From the NCBI RefSeq assembly GCF_000717595.1, contig NZ_JNZO01000016.1:62001-126000 (forward strand): DNA of 64,000 nt, read 5' to 3'. The notes under the pieces are model-generated. The model had not been told where the DNA came from. It did no database searches and was given only the letters and a program-made list of their open reading frames with translations. The translations under genes and the position numbers were made by a program. Every line of letters starts with the position of its first letter. The first letter of the stretch is position 1. This DNA comes from Streptomyces flavochromogenes. GTDB taxonomy: Bacteria; Actinomycetota; Actinomycetes; Streptomycetales; Streptomycetaceae. This document shows, piece after piece, positions 7,786-17,108 of the stretch.

Positions 7786-9567
7786 TCAGCGTCGGGCATA
7801 TTCGCGGAAGCCGCGCCCCGTCTTGCGACCCAGGCAGCCCGCCGCCACGAGGTGCTCCAGGAGCGGGGCCGGGGCCAGGCCCGGGTCCCGGAACTCACGG
7901 TGCAGCACCTGCTCGATCGCGAGCGACACATCCAGACCGACCACGTCGAGCAGCTCGAACGGGCCCATCGGGTAGCCGCCGCCCAGCTTCATCGCGGCGT
8001 CGATGTCGTCCAGGGTCGCGTAGTGCTCCTCGACCATCTTGATCGCGTTGTTCAGGTACGGGAAGAGCAGCGCGTTCACGATGAAGCCGGCCCGGTCGCC
8101 GCAGTCCACCGGGTGCTTGCGGATCTTCGTCGTGACCTCGCGGACGGTCGCGTGGACGTCGTCGCCGGTCAGCACCGTGCGGACGATCTCGACCAGCTTC
8201 ATGGCCGGCGCCGGGTTGAAGAAGTGCATCCCGATGACGTCCTGCGGGCGCGAGGTGGCGCGGGCGCAGGCCACGACCGGCAGCGAGGAGGTCGTGGTGG
8301 CGAGCACCGCGCCCGGCTTGCAGATCTTGTCCAGCCGCGCGAACAGCTCCTGCTTGATCTCCAGGTCCTCGGCGACCGCCTCCAGGGCCAGGTCGACGTC
8401 GGCGAAGGCGTCCAGCGTGCCGGCCGGGGTGATCAGGGCCAGCGTCGCGTCGCGCGCCTCGCCCGTCATCCGGCCCTTGTCGACCGAGCGGGCCAGCGAC
8501 TTGGCGATCCGGGCCTTCGCCGTGTCCGCCTTCTCCTGGGAGCGGGCGGCGAGGACGACCTGGTACCCGGCCTTCGCGAAGACCTCGGCGATGCCGGAGG
8601 CCATGGTGCCCGAGCCGGCGACGCCGACCGAGCGGACCTCACGGCCACCGGCCGCGTCCGCGGAGCCCAGCGGGGTCAGCGCGTCCCGCACGACCTCGCC
8701 GGAGCCCGGCGCCTCGTACGTGTAGAAGCCGCGGCCCGACTTGCGGCCGGTCAGTCCCGCCTCGCTCAGCTGCTTGAGGATCGGGGCGGGGGCGTGCAGC
8801 CGGTCGTGGGAGTCGGCGTACATGGCCTCGAGGACCGTACGGGCGGTGTCGACGCCGATCAGGTCGAGCAGCGCCAGCGGGCCCATCGGCAGACCACAGC
8901 CCAGCTTCATCGCCGCGTCGATGTCCTCGCGGGAGGCGTACTTGGCCTCGTACATGGCGGCGGCCTGGTTCAGGTAGCCGAAGAGCAGCCCGTCCGCGAT
9001 GAAACCGGCCCGGTCGCCGACCGCCACCGGCTCCTTGCCCAGGTCGAGGGCGAGCTGCGTGACGGCATCGACGGCCCGCGGGTCGGTCAGCACGGAGGAG
9101 ACCACCTCGACCAGCTTCATGGCCTGGACCGGGGTGAAGAAGTGCAGGCCGAGGACCCGCTCGGGGTGCGCCGAGTCGGCGGCGAGCCGGGTGACGGACA
9201 GCGCGTTCGTGCCGGTGGCGACGATCGTGCCGGGCCGGACGATGCCGTCGAGGGCGCGGAACACCTCCTGCTTCGCCTCGTACGACTCGGGCACGACCTC
9301 GATGACGAGGTCCGCCTCGGCGGCCGCCTGGAGGTCGGAGAAGGTACGGAAGCGGGCCAGGACGTCCTGCCGCTCCTCCTCGGTGATCCGCTCGCGGGCC
9401 ACCGCACGGGCGGTGGAGGCCTCCAGGGCGGCGACGGCCTGGGCGGCGGCGGTGTCGCTGATGTCGATGCCGATGACCTCGCGGCCGGCGCGGACGAGGA
9501 CATCGGCGATACCGGTGCCCATGGTGCCGAGACCGACGACGGCGATGGTGGAGAGAGGGGTGTCCAT
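7786..9567 (-). CDS. Tandem-domain 3-hydroxyacyl-CoA dehydrogenase, probable 3-hydroxybutyryl-CoA dehydrogenase
   Basis: A 593-residue protein made of two complete dehydrogenase modules. Each has an NAD(P)-binding motif: VGLGTMGTGIA near residue 10 and VGVAGSGTMASGIA near 310. Each also has the catalytic-region motif HFFTPVQAMKLVE or HFFNPAPAMKLVE and a C-terminal 3HCDH domain (LDLIGVDTARTV; LDVVGLDVSLAI). Most family members have one such module of about 280-300 residues, with a second C-terminal domain repeat at most. The inferred reaction is acetoacetyl-CoA to 3-hydroxybutyryl-CoA, the step feeding crotonyl-CoA to Ccr. The ATG at 9567 has AGGAG about 8 bases upstream. There is no hydratase domain, so this is not a FadB/FadJ protein. 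Confidence 0.9.
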   Translation of the reverse strand: MDTPLSTIAVVGLGTMGTGIADVLVRAGREVIGIDISDTAAAQAVAALEASTARAVARERITEEERQDVLARFRTFSDLQAAAEADLVIEVVPESYEAKQEVFRALDGIVRPGTIVATGTNALSVTRLAADSAHPERVLGLHFFTPVQAMKLVEVVSSVLTDPRAVDAVTQLALDLGKEPVAVGDRAGFIADGLLFGYLNQAAAMYEAKYASREDIDAAMKLGCGLPMGPLALLDLIGVDTARTVLEAMYADSHDRLHAPAPILKQLSEAGLTGRKSGRGFYTYEAPGSGEVVRDALTPLGSADAAGGREVRSVGVAGSGTMASGIAEVFAKAGYQVVLAARSQEKADTAKARIAKSLARSVDKGRMTGEARDATLALITPAGTLDAFADVDLALEAVAEDLEIKQELFARLDKICKPGAVLATTTSSLPVVACARATSRPQDVIGMHFFNPAPAMKLVEIVRTVLTGDDVHATVREVTTKIRKHPVDCGDRAGFIVNALLFPYLNNAIKMVEEHYATLDDIDAAMKLGGGYPMGPFELLDVVGLDVSLAIEQVLHREFRDPGLAPAPLLEHLVAAGCLGRKTGRGFREYARR

Positions 9568-9870
9568 CAGGGGACTCCTGAGAGGAAGAGTGACGACTGA
9601 GGGCAGTGCGCGCACGAAAGGGCGCGGGAAAGAGCGAGGGCTCTGCCCGGAGAAAGGGCGATGCCCTGGAGGAATAGGGGCGACGGACTCTGTCCCGGAG
9701 TCACGTCGAAACTGCCGAACCGACGAACACCCACAACGGCTGCGTCACCAGGCCGTTGTGAGAAGCGCGGGGGGTGGCCCGCTCACCTGAGACTAACCGG
9801 CGGGTAACGAGCGCGCCAGTCCCGGGAAGTTGAGGAAAATGTGATCTGGATCGCGGATAGGCTCGGATTC
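9568..9870. other. Divergent intergenic region
   Basis: About 300 bases separate the leftward dehydrogenase gene from the rightward HEAT gene. Promoters for both must lie here. The only structured element I see is the inverted repeat at 9732-9760. There is no credible small gene. Confidence 0.6.
9732..9760. promoter_or_regulatory. 9-bp perfect inverted repeat with 11-base spacer
   Basis: CACAACGGC (9732-9740) and GCCGTTGTG (9752-9760) are perfect inverted repeats. The 20-base centre-to-centre distance of the arms fits a dimeric regulator on one DNA face. A hairpin is also possible, but the 11-base loop and lack of an upstream gene make a terminator unlikely. Confidence 0.5.
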
Positions 9871-10473
9871 ATGGAATACGCCGAGGATCCGGAATTCTGC
9901 TCGATGATCGATCGATTGCGGGACGAGATCGAGAATGCCTCCGGAACCGTCCCGGACGCATTCGAACAGCTCGCGGAAACCACCGATCCCGAGGGACTGC
10001 ACCACGTCCTCACCGCCCCGGGGCAGCCCCTGTGGGCGCGGGAGATCGCCGCCTACGCCCTCGGCGTCACGGGCGACCCACGCGCCTTCGAGGCCCTGGT
10101 GCTCCTCCTCAACCACCGCGACCCGGAGCGCTGCGTCACCGCCGCCCACGCCCTGACCCGGCTCGGCGACCCCCGTACCGCCCGCGCGGCCGCAGCCCTC
10201 GCCACCAACGAACTCCGCGTCGCCTACGCCCTGCTGCCGATCCGGCTGCTCGCCACCCTCCGCGCCCCCGAGTCCGTACCGGCCCTGATCACCGTCCTGG
10301 AACGGCGCCTGCCCGCCGACGACCCCCACTGGCGGGTCGGCCTCGCCTGTGTCGAGGGCCTGGGAGCCCTCGGCGACACCCGGGCCCGCCCCACTCTGGA
10401 GGCCGCGCTCCCGCACCCCCGGTTCGGCGCCGCGGCGGAAGCGTCACTGGGCCGGCTCGGCACCCTCCACTGA
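9871..10473 (+). CDS. HEAT-repeat domain protein
   Basis: A 200-residue soluble protein of repeated helical pairs, for example PLWAREIAAYALGVTGDPRAFEALVLLLNHRDPERCVTAA, where the pattern A-x-x-AL-x-x-xGDP recurs about every 30 residues (three to four repeats between residues 45 and 195). Such repeats usually mediate protein binding; no catalytic motif is visible. Two starts are possible. ATG 9871 follows TAGGCT (9858-9863) by 7 bases, which fits a leaderless promoter. GTG 9841 has GAGG 5 bases upstream and would add ten residues. I prefer 9871. The end overlaps the convergent RidA gene by 30 bases. Confidence 0.75.
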   Translation: MEYAEDPEFCSMIDRLRDEIENASGTVPDAFEQLAETTDPEGLHHVLTAPGQPLWAREIAAYALGVTGDPRAFEALVLLLNHRDPERCVTAAHALTRLGDPRTARAAAALATNELRVAYALLPIRLLATLRAPESVPALITVLERRLPADDPHWRVGLACVEGLGALGDTRARPTLEAALPHPRFGAAAEASLGRLGTLH

Positions 10474-10938
10474 CTCGGCGCCGCCCACCGAGCGGAGGAG
10501 CGGGCGGCCCGCGCCGGCCACCTCGGAGTCCGGCCTCCGCTCCGGCACCAGCGCGAACGCCTCGATCTCCACGAGCAGTTCCGGGCGGACGAGCGCCGAC
10601 ACCTGGACCGCCGAGCTCGCCGGCAGCGGCGCCCCCGCGAAATGGGCGTCCCTGGCCTCCCGAACAGCCGGGAGGTGGGCGACGTCCGTGACGAAGTACG
10701 TCAGCTTCACCACGTCCTGGAACCCGGCGCCCGCCGCCGCGAGGCAGCGGTCCAGGTTCGCGAAGACCTGACGGGCCTGCGCCACCGCGTCGCCCTCGCC
10801 CACCACCGCGCCCGAGGCGTCGAACGCGCACTGGCCGGATATCGCGACGAAGCGGCCCGTCCCCCAGACGACATGGCTGTACTGCGGGCTGGCGGCGATC
10901 CCGTCGGGAGCGGGTACGTGGGTCAGGTGGCTCGTCAT
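10444..10938 (-). CDS. RidA family protein (reactive imine/enamine deaminase)
   Basis: A 164-residue protein of the RidA/YjgF/Rid family. The characteristic C-terminal region is visible as VKLTYFVTDVAHLPAVREARDAHF, then LPASSAVQVSALVRPELLVEIEAFAL, including the Arg-x-Glu-type pattern around the trimer active site. Family members hydrolyse 2-aminoacrylate or related imines, or have unassigned relatives. The Arg that pairs with the imine carboxylate in true RidA is usually in a V-R-x-L/I context, and here the corresponding residue appears to be in ALVRPE. About 25 residues after the conserved end are a poorly conserved tail. A hairpin terminator ends only 24 bases before the start codon, which constrains its promoter. 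Confidence 0.85.
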   Translation of the reverse strand: MTSHLTHVPAPDGIAASPQYSHVVWGTGRFVAISGQCAFDASGAVVGEGDAVAQARQVFANLDRCLAAAGAGFQDVVKLTYFVTDVAHLPAVREARDAHFAGAPLPASSAVQVSALVRPELLVEIEAFALVPERRPDSEVAGAGRPLLRSVGGAESVEGAEPAQ

Positions 10939-10961
10939 GCCCCACATCCTCGCCCACGGCA

Positions 10962-11003
10962 CTGACAATGCCCGCGCCCCACGGGGGGCGCGGGCATTGT
11001 CAG
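10962..11003 (-). terminator. Very strong 19-bp hairpin between hydrolase and ridA
   Basis: A perfect 19-bp stem (10962-10980 with 10985-11003) closes a 4-base ACGG loop. It lies 28 bases after the stop of the hydrolase gene and should terminate it. It also covers the position where a -35 box for ridA would be expected. Confidence 0.88.
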
Positions 11004-11031
11004 CGGGTCTTGCCCGTGGACGCGACCGGCG

Positions 11032-12624
11032 TCAGCGCACGTGGCCGAGGAACCCGTGCAGCGTGATGCCCGCGGATTCGGCCGGGGCCGGGACGGACCG
11101 GGTCGCCGGCTCGGGCTTCGGCTCCGGCAGCGCCGCGCAGGCCGCGTCCACCTCGGCCTCGCCCTCGGCGCGCGGGACCTTGCCCGTGGCGAGGTAGGTG
11201 GACAGGTGTCCGTCCATGCAGTCGTTCCCGCCGAGGGTCACGCCGTGGTTCCCGCCGCCCTCCTCCACGACCAGGCTGGAGCCGTGCATCAGCCGGTGCA
11301 GGGCGACCCCGCCCTCGTACGGTGTCGCGGCGTCGTCCGTGGCCTGGAGGATGAGGACCGGCGGCACCTGGTCGTTGCTGACGTCCGGCGGGGTCAGCGA
11401 GTCCACCGGCCAGAACGCGCACGGCGCGTTGTACCAGGCGTTGTTCCAGGTGGAGAAGGGCGCCTTGGCGTGCACGTCCCAGTTGTCCTTGCGCCAGACA
11501 CTCCAGTCGCGGGGCCAGGCCGCGTCCCGGCACTGCACGCTCGTGTAGACCGAGTAGCCGTTGTCGGCGGCCGCGTCGGCCTCGCCGTACCGCTCGTACG
11601 CCTCCGTGAGCGGCACCGCGTTCGCGTCGTTGACGTATGCGGCGAACGCCTTCGCGAGACGGGGCCAGTAGCCGTTGTAGTAGCCGCCGGGCAGATAGGT
11701 GTCCTCCAGTTCGCCCGGTCCGACCTTCCCGCCTGCCGGCTTCGCGCGCAGCGCGTCGCGCATCCGGTACCAGGCCGCCTCGACCGCCGCCGGGTCCGTG
11801 CCCAGCTTGTACACGGAGTCCTGCTCGGCCACCCAGGCCATGAAGTCCTTGTGCCGGGTGTCGAAGGCGTAGTCCTGCGCGATGTTGTCCTCGTACCAGA
11901 CGCCGTGCGGGTTCACGACGGAGTCCAGCGCCATCCGCCGCACCCGGTCCGGGTGGAGCCGCGCGTACACGGCCCCCAGATAGGTGCCGTACGAGTAGCC
12001 GAGGTAGTTGATCTTCTGGGCGCCGAGCGCGCGCCGGATGACGTCCATGTCCCGGGCGGTGCTCACGGTGTCGATGTACGGCAGCACGTCCGCGTACTTC
12101 TTGCCGCATGCCGCGGCGAAGGCCTGCGCCCGCTCGATCGCGAGCCGCTCGCCCGCGGCGTCGCCCGGCACCGAGTCCGGGCGGACCGGCGCGAAGTGGC
12201 CGGGCCTGCAGTCGAGCGCGGGCTCGCTCTTGCCGACCCCGCGCGGGTCGAAGCCGATCACGTCGTACTCGGCGGCCACCTTCGGGGGCAGCGAGGACGC
12301 CACGTACCCGGCCATGCCGCGGCCGCTGCCGCCGGGTCCGCCCGGGTTCACGAGCAGCGGCCCCTGGAAGGTCTTCGCGGTGTGCGGGATCCGGGTGAGG
12401 GCGAGCGTGACGGTCCGGCCGGCCGGGTCGTCGTGGTTGAGCGGCACCCTGAGGGTGGCGCACTGGAGCTTCGGGTACGCCTCGGTGGCACAGGCGGTCC
12501 AGGCGAGCGTGGGGAAGGGGCGGGGGGCCGGTTCACCGGCGCCCGCGGGGGCGGCGGGCAGGACGGTGACCGTCCCGGCGACCAGCGCTCCTGCGGCGAT
12601 CAGCATTCCTGCGCGTGGGGTCAT
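11032..12624 (-). CDS. Secreted alpha/beta-hydrolase, tripeptidyl aminopeptidase (SlpD/E, TAP-like) family
   Basis: A 530-residue exported protein. Residues 1-29 are a Sec-type signal peptide (MTPRAGM, hydrophobic core LIAAGALVAGTVTVLPAA, A-x-A-like end AGAG). The alpha/beta-hydrolase core has the oxyanion region NPGGPGGSGRGMAG, the nucleophile elbow GYSYG, an Asp in ATDDAATPYEGG and a His in GGGNHGVTLGG. A C-terminal TAP-like region carries the last two. Family members release N-terminal tri- or dipeptides from extracellular peptides. The ATG at 12624 has no clear ribosome site, but the signal peptide fixes the start well. The open frame upstream of it is a shadow of the radical SAM gene. 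Confidence 0.9.
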   Translation of the reverse strand: MTPRAGMLIAAGALVAGTVTVLPAAPAGAGEPAPRPFPTLAWTACATEAYPKLQCATLRVPLNHDDPAGRTVTLALTRIPHTAKTFQGPLLVNPGGPGGSGRGMAGYVASSLPPKVAAEYDVIGFDPRGVGKSEPALDCRPGHFAPVRPDSVPGDAAGERLAIERAQAFAAACGKKYADVLPYIDTVSTARDMDVIRRALGAQKINYLGYSYGTYLGAVYARLHPDRVRRMALDSVVNPHGVWYEDNIAQDYAFDTRHKDFMAWVAEQDSVYKLGTDPAAVEAAWYRMRDALRAKPAGGKVGPGELEDTYLPGGYYNGYWPRLAKAFAAYVNDANAVPLTEAYERYGEADAAADNGYSVYTSVQCRDAAWPRDWSVWRKDNWDVHAKAPFSTWNNAWYNAPCAFWPVDSLTPPDVSNDQVPPVLILQATDDAATPYEGGVALHRLMHGSSLVVEEGGGNHGVTLGGNDCMDGHLSTYLATGKVPRAEGEAEVDAACAALPEPKPEPATRSVPAPAESAGITLHGFLGHVR

Positions 12625-12761
12625 AGGGCGTCCGTGCCCCGAACGGGGCGTGACAGGACCTGTTCCGGCCAGAGTTGACCCGAACGGACGGGCATCCGAC
12701 GGCGTGTCAGGTATTCCGGTCCGATGATCGGAGGAGCGAAGGCCGGGGGAGCGGTGATCGC

Positions 12762-13793
12762 TCAGAGGAGCGTCAGCTGTTCCGGCGCCGCCGCCGTCTC
12801 CGGGTCCTCCGGTAGGGGTGTCCGGCGCGTCGCGCCCCGGTGGGCGGGTCCGATGCCGAACTCTGCGGCCAGTTCGTGCACCTGACGGGTGATCCGGCGC
12901 TGGTACCACGTGGGCGCGTACGCCCCGTCCGCGTACATCCGCTCGTACCGCCGCACCAGTCCGGGGTGGTGGCGCCGCAGCCACTGCATGAACCACTCGC
13001 GGGCGCCCGGCCGCAGATGCAGCACGAGTGGGGTGACCGAACTCGCCCCGGCCTCGGCGATCGCGCGGACCGTGTCGCGGAGCTGCTCGGGCCGGTCGCC
13101 GAGGAAGGGCACCACGGGGGCCATCAGGACCCCGCAGTCGATGCCGTGCGCGCCGAGCGTCCGGACCACGTCGAGCCGGCGCTGCGGGGAGGGGGTGCCG
13201 GGCTCGATCGTGCGCCACAGCTCCTGGTCGGTGAAGCCGACGGAGACGGAGATGCCGACCTCGGTGACCCGGGCGGCCTGGGTGAGCAGCTCCAGGTCGC
13301 GCAGGATCAGCGTGCCCTTGGTGAGGATCGAGAAGGGGTTGGCGCGGTCGCGCAGGGCGGTGAGGATGCCCGGCATCAGGCCGTACCGGCCCTCGGCGCG
13401 CTGGTAGCAGTCGACGTTGGTGCCCATCGCGATGTGCGCGCCCTGCCAGCGGGGGGAGGAGAGCTGGCGGGCCAGGAGCTCCGGGGCGTTGATCTTGACG
13501 ACGATCTGGGAGTCGAAGCCGAGCCCGGTGTCGAGGTCGAGATAGCTGTGGGTCTTGCGGGCGAAGCAGTACACACACGCGTGCGTGCACCCCCGGTACG
13601 GGTTGACCGTCCATTCGAACGGCATCCGGGAGGCGCCGGGCACCCGGTTGAGGATCGAGCGGGCCCGTACCTCGTGGAAGGTGATGCCCCGGAACTCGGG
13701 GGTGTCGAAGGTCCGGGTGGTCACCGCGTCCGTACCGAACAGGGCGATGTCGGCGGGAGCGGCGGGGGTGTCGCCCAGATTGTCCCAGCGCAC
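12762..13793 (-). CDS. Radical SAM protein (Rv2578c/SplB-like)
   Basis: A 343-residue radical SAM enzyme. The cluster motif C-x3-C-x2-C is visible as GCTHACVYCFARKTH (about residues 69-83), preceded by FEWTVNPYRG, a feature of the Rv2578c/SPL-related subgroup. The barrel follows, with GTNVDCYQRAE and TKGTLILRDLELL. The C-terminal region (WYQRRITRQVHELAAEFGIG) is conserved in the subgroup. The reaction is not known. Members are often annotated as DNA repair photolyase-like, but that is not proven. GTG 13793 has GAGGAGG 7 bases upstream. It is divergent from the SRPBCC gene, with 147 bases between them. Confidence 0.9.
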   Translation of the reverse strand: MRWDNLGDTPAAPADIALFGTDAVTTRTFDTPEFRGITFHEVRARSILNRVPGASRMPFEWTVNPYRGCTHACVYCFARKTHSYLDLDTGLGFDSQIVVKINAPELLARQLSSPRWQGAHIAMGTNVDCYQRAEGRYGLMPGILTALRDRANPFSILTKGTLILRDLELLTQAARVTEVGISVSVGFTDQELWRTIEPGTPSPQRRLDVVRTLGAHGIDCGVLMAPVVPFLGDRPEQLRDTVRAIAEAGASSVTPLVLHLRPGAREWFMQWLRRHHPGLVRRYERMYADGAYAPTWYQRRITRQVHELAAEFGIGPAHRGATRRTPLPEDPETAAAPEQLTLL

Positions 13794-13940
13794 GGGCGCC
13801 TCCTCGATGGCTCTGCGTCGACCGTTCGCTCAGAATAGAACACCTGTTCCCTTGATCGTTGCAACCCGGATTTCGCACCCCGGAGCCCACGTGGTTCTCT
13901 AGGCCCACACCCCTGAGGAACCACGAGCTGGAGGAAGTCA

Positions 13941-14384
13941 ATGGCGCAGGTCGAGGCCACCACGGAACGGATCATCGCCGCCGACGCGGAGACGGTGTTC
14001 GACGCGCTGGCCGACTACAGCGGCACGCGCGCGAAGCTGCTCCCCGAGCACTTCAGCGAGTACGAGGTGCGCGAGGGCGGCGACGGCGAGGGCACCCTCG
14101 TCCACTGGAAGCTGCAGGCCACCAGCAAGCGCGTCCGCGACTGCCTCCTGGAGGTCACCGAGCCCACCGACGGACAGCTCGTCGAGAAGGACCGCAACTC
14201 CTCCATGGTCACCACCTGGATCGTGACCCCGGCCGGCGAGGGCAAGTCCAAGGCCGTCGTCACCACCGTCTGGGACGGCGCCGGCGGCGTCGGCGGCTTC
14301 TTCGAGCGGACCTTCGCGCCCAAGGGCCTCGGCCGGATCTACGACGCCGTTCTCGCCAAGCTGGCGGACGAGGTCGAGAAGTAA
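13941..14384 (+). CDS. SRPBCC-fold (START/Bet v1-like) protein
   Basis: A 147-residue protein of the polyketide cyclase/dehydrase or lipid-transport superfamily. It starts [27 protein letters not shown], the usual opening of this fold, and ends with an amphipathic helix ([16 protein letters not shown]). The fold binds hydrophobic ligands in a deep cavity; no specific ligand can be read from sequence. A GGAGG ribosome site lies 7 bases before the ATG. It stands alone, followed by a hairpin at 14434-14457. Confidence 0.88.
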   Translation: MAQVEATTERIIAADAETVFDALADYSGTRAKLLPEHFSEYEVREGGDGEGTLVHWKLQATSKRVRDCLLEVTEPTDGQLVEKDRNSSMVTTWIVTPAGEGKSKAVVTTVWDGAGGVGGFFERTFAPKGLGRIYDAVLAKLADEVEK

Positions 14385-14433
14385 CGCCCGGAGCGTTCAC
14401 CGATTCGAGTGGATCGCCCGCACCCCCGTAACG

Positions 14434-14457
14434 GCGCCCCCTGCGCGCCGGGGGCGC
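14434..14457 (+). terminator. Hairpin terminator after the SRPBCC gene
   Basis: GCGCCCCC (14434-14441) pairs with GGGGGCGC (14450-14457) around an 8-base loop, 50 bases after the stop. The stem is all G/C. Confidence 0.65.
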
Positions 14458-14622
14458 GGGCCCCCTTGTAAACGCGCTGATGAGCGACCCAAGTGCGCCG
14501 TACCGCAGGGTCGTTCGGGCCTCCGGACGCCACTGACCTCCCATACCGCCCGACTTGCTCCCCCTTCGTGCCCAATGCGAAGAATGGCGCGGCGCAGACG
14601 CCGTGACGAGGGGAGCAGGTAC

Positions 14623-17100
14623 GTGGGTGCGATCACGATCGTGAAATCCGCCGAGGACGGAGAGGTTCCGGCGGGCGCGGGACCGCTCCCCGCGGGCGGC
14701 CCGCCCACCGAGCCCACCTCACCGCCCCACCCCGCCCGGGCCGACCACCTCGACCCCCGCCGCGTCCGGCTCGTCTTCTGCGGCCTGATGCTCGCGCTGC
14801 TCCTCGCCGCGCTCGAGCAGATGATCGTCGCCACCGCCCTGCCGAAGATCGTCGGCGAACTCCAGGGCCTCGACCGGATGTCCTGGGCGATCACCGCCTA
14901 TCTGCTGACCGCCACCATCGGCCTGCCGATCTACGGAAAGCTCGGCGACCTCCTCGGCCGCAAGGGCGTCTTCCTCTTCGCCATCGTCGTCTTCGTCATC
15001 GGCTCGGGACTCGCCGGCTGGTCCCGCAGCATGGACGAACTCATCGCCTTCCGCGCGATCCAGGGCATCGGTGCGGGCGGCCTGATGATCGGCGTCCAGG
15101 CGATCATCGCCGACATCGTCCCCGCCCGGGAACGCGGCCGGTACATGGGCCTGATCGGCGCCGCCTTCGGCCTCGCCTCCGTCGCGGGACCCCTGCTCGG
15201 CGGCTTCTTCACCGACCACGTCTCCTGGCGCTGGTGCTTCTACTTCAACGTGCCCTTCGGGCTCGTCACCCTCGCCGTCGTCGCCGTCGTCCTCAAACTC
15301 CCCAAGCCCGCGGCCCGTGCCCGCTTCGACGTCCTCGGCGCACTCCTCCTCGCCGCGGCCTCCACCTGCCTGGTCCTGCTCACCAGTTGGGGCGGCACCG
15401 AGTACGCCTGGGACTCCCGCGTCGTCATCGCCCTCGCCTGCGGCGCCGCCGGCAGCACCCTGCTCTTCCTGGTCGTCGAGCACTTCGCGCCCGAACCCCT
15501 CATCCCGCTGCGGCTGTTCAGCGACTCCGTCTTCACCGTGACCGCCCTCGTCGGCGCCGTCGTCGGCATCGCGCTCTTCGGAGCCGCCAGCTACCTCCCC
15601 AGCTTCCTGCAGATGGTCGAGGGCGCCACCGCCACCGAGTCCGGTCTCCTGATGCTGCCCCTCATGGGCGGCATCGTCATCGCCTCCGTCGTCTCCGGCC
15701 AGCTCATCAGCCGCACCGGCCACTACAAGATCTACCCGCTGCTCGGCGGCGCCCTCTCCGTCCTCGGCATGTGGCTGCTCTCCCGCATGGACGTCGACAC
15801 CCCGCGCCTCCAGCACAGCCTCTGGCAGGCCGTCCTCGGCACCGGCATCGGCCTCGTCATGCCGGTGCTCGTCCTCGCCGTACAGAACTCCGTACGCCCG
15901 GGCGACCTCGGCACCGCCACCAGCGCCCACAACTACTTCCGCCAGATCGGCGGCAGCATCGGCGCCGCCGTCTTCGGCACCCTCTTCGCCTCCCGGCTCG
16001 ACGAAGCCCTCGGCGACCGGCTCACCGGTGTCCTCGCCGGCGGCGCGACCTCCCTGCCGCCCGCCGAGTCCATCACCCCGCAGACGGTGCACGCCCTGCC
16101 GCCCGCCGTACGCGACGCCTACATCCAGGCGTACGCGGACGCGATGCCGCGCATCTTCCTCTACCTCGTGCCGGTCCTCGTGCTCGGCCTCGTCCTCGCC
16201 TTCTTCCTCAAGGAGAAACCGCTGGTGACCCATCACAGCCCCACCACCGAGGCCACCGGAGCCGACGAGTTCGGCAGCGTCCAGGCCGTCCCGCACGCCC
16301 GGCACGCCGCCCCCGCGCCCGCCTCCTTCGCCGCCCCGCACTCCGGGCTCCCCGTCTGCGGCACCGTCCAGCACCACGACGGCAGCCGCGTCCCCCGGGC
16401 CGCCCTCACCCTCATCGACGTCCAGGGCCGGCAGGTCGGCCGGGGTGCCAGTGGCGAGGACGGGCGGTACGCGCTGAGCGTCCCCGGCAACGGCGCGTAC
16501 GTCCTCATCGCCGCGGCCGGCGGGCACCAGCCCCAGGCGGTCTCCGTCACGGTCGGCGACCGGCCCGTCGAGCTCGACGTCGTCCTCGGCGGCGCAGGCC
16601 GGCTCGCGGGCAGCGTCGTCACCGCCGACGGGACACCCGTACGGGACGCGGCCGTCACCCTCACCGACGTGCGCGGCGAGGTCGTCGCCTCGACCCGCAG
16701 CGGACGCGAGGGCGGGTACGTCATCTCCGAACTGGTCGCCGGCGAGTACACGCTCGCCGCCAGCGCCCCGGCCTTCCGCCCCGCGGCGCTCCCCGTCAGC
16801 GTCCAGGCCTCCCGCGAGACCCGCCAGGACATCGAACTCGCCGGCGGGGCGGTGCTGCGCGGCACCGTACGGGCAGGGGGCGGCCGCCCCGTCGAGGACG
16901 CCCGGGTCACCCTGCTCGACGCCGCAGGCAACGTCGTCGACACCCTCACCACCGGCGCCGACGGCACCTTCCGCTTCGTGGACCTTTCCTCCGGCGAGTA
17001 CACCGTCATCGCCGCCGGATACCCGCCCGTCGCGACCGTCCTCCAGATGGCCGGCGGCGGCCGCACCGAGCGCGACCTCCAGCTCGGCCACCAGGACTGA
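14623..17100 (+). CDS. DHA2-family MFS exporter fused to three carboxypeptidase-regulatory-like (Ig-like) repeats
   Basis: An 825-residue fusion. Residues about 48-535 are a 14-segment DHA2-type drug:H+ antiporter (TM1 [20 protein letters not shown]; motif A as [11 protein letters not shown]; motif C region [15 protein letters not shown]). After the last helix, ending FFLKEK near 531, a linker leads to three repeats of about 83 residues. They begin near 572 ([26 protein letters not shown]), 659 ([26 protein letters not shown]) and 743 ([26 protein letters not shown]), each ending in a GEYT-like segment. These are CarboxypepD_reg/CnaB-like beta-sandwiches, normally extracytoplasmic. In the DHA2 topology the C-terminus is cytoplasmic. 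GTG 14623 has GAGGGGAG 7 bases upstream and is preferred to ATG 14575. Confidence 0.88.
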   Translation: MGAITIVKSAEDGEVPAGAGPLPAGGPPTEPTSPPHPARADHLDPRRVRLVFCGLMLALLLAALEQMIVATALPKIVGELQGLDRMSWAITAYLLTATIGLPIYGKLGDLLGRKGVFLFAIVVFVIGSGLAGWSRSMDELIAFRAIQGIGAGGLMIGVQAIIADIVPARERGRYMGLIGAAFGLASVAGPLLGGFFTDHVSWRWCFYFNVPFGLVTLAVVAVVLKLPKPAARARFDVLGALLLAAASTCLVLLTSWGGTEYAWDSRVVIALACGAAGSTLLFLVVEHFAPEPLIPLRLFSDSVFTVTALVGAVVGIALFGAASYLPSFLQMVEGATATESGLLMLPLMGGIVIASVVSGQLISRTGHYKIYPLLGGALSVLGMWLLSRMDVDTPRLQHSLWQAVLGTGIGLVMPVLVLAVQNSVRPGDLGTATSAHNYFRQIGGSIGAAVFGTLFASRLDEALGDRLTGVLAGGATSLPPAESITPQTVHALPPAVRDAYIQAYADAMPRIFLYLVPVLVLGLVLAFFLKEKPLVTHHSPTTEATGADEFGSVQAVPHARHAAPAPASFAAPHSGLPVCGTVQHHDGSRVPRAALTLIDVQGRQVGRGASGEDGRYALSVPGNGAYVLIAAAGGHQPQAVSVTVGDRPVELDVVLGGAGRLAGSVVTADGTPVRDAAVTLTDVRGEVVASTRSGREGGYVISELVAGEYTLAASAPAFRPAALPVSVQASRETRQDIELAGGAVLRGTVRAGGGRPVEDARVTLLDAAGNVVDTLTTGADGTFRFVDLSSGEYTVIAAGYPPVATVLQMAGGGRTERDLQLGHQD

Positions 17101-17108
17101 CCGAGCCC

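Noticed and set aside
11032..13941. Single 969-residue fusion of radical SAM shadow and secreted hydrolase
   Set aside because: The signal peptide at 12624 fixes the true start; the upstream part is a shadow of the radical SAM gene.
14719..17091. Long leftward frame opposite the MFS fusion gene
   Set aside because: It is a shadow frame rich in Gly, Ala, Asp and Glu, with no motif and no start context.
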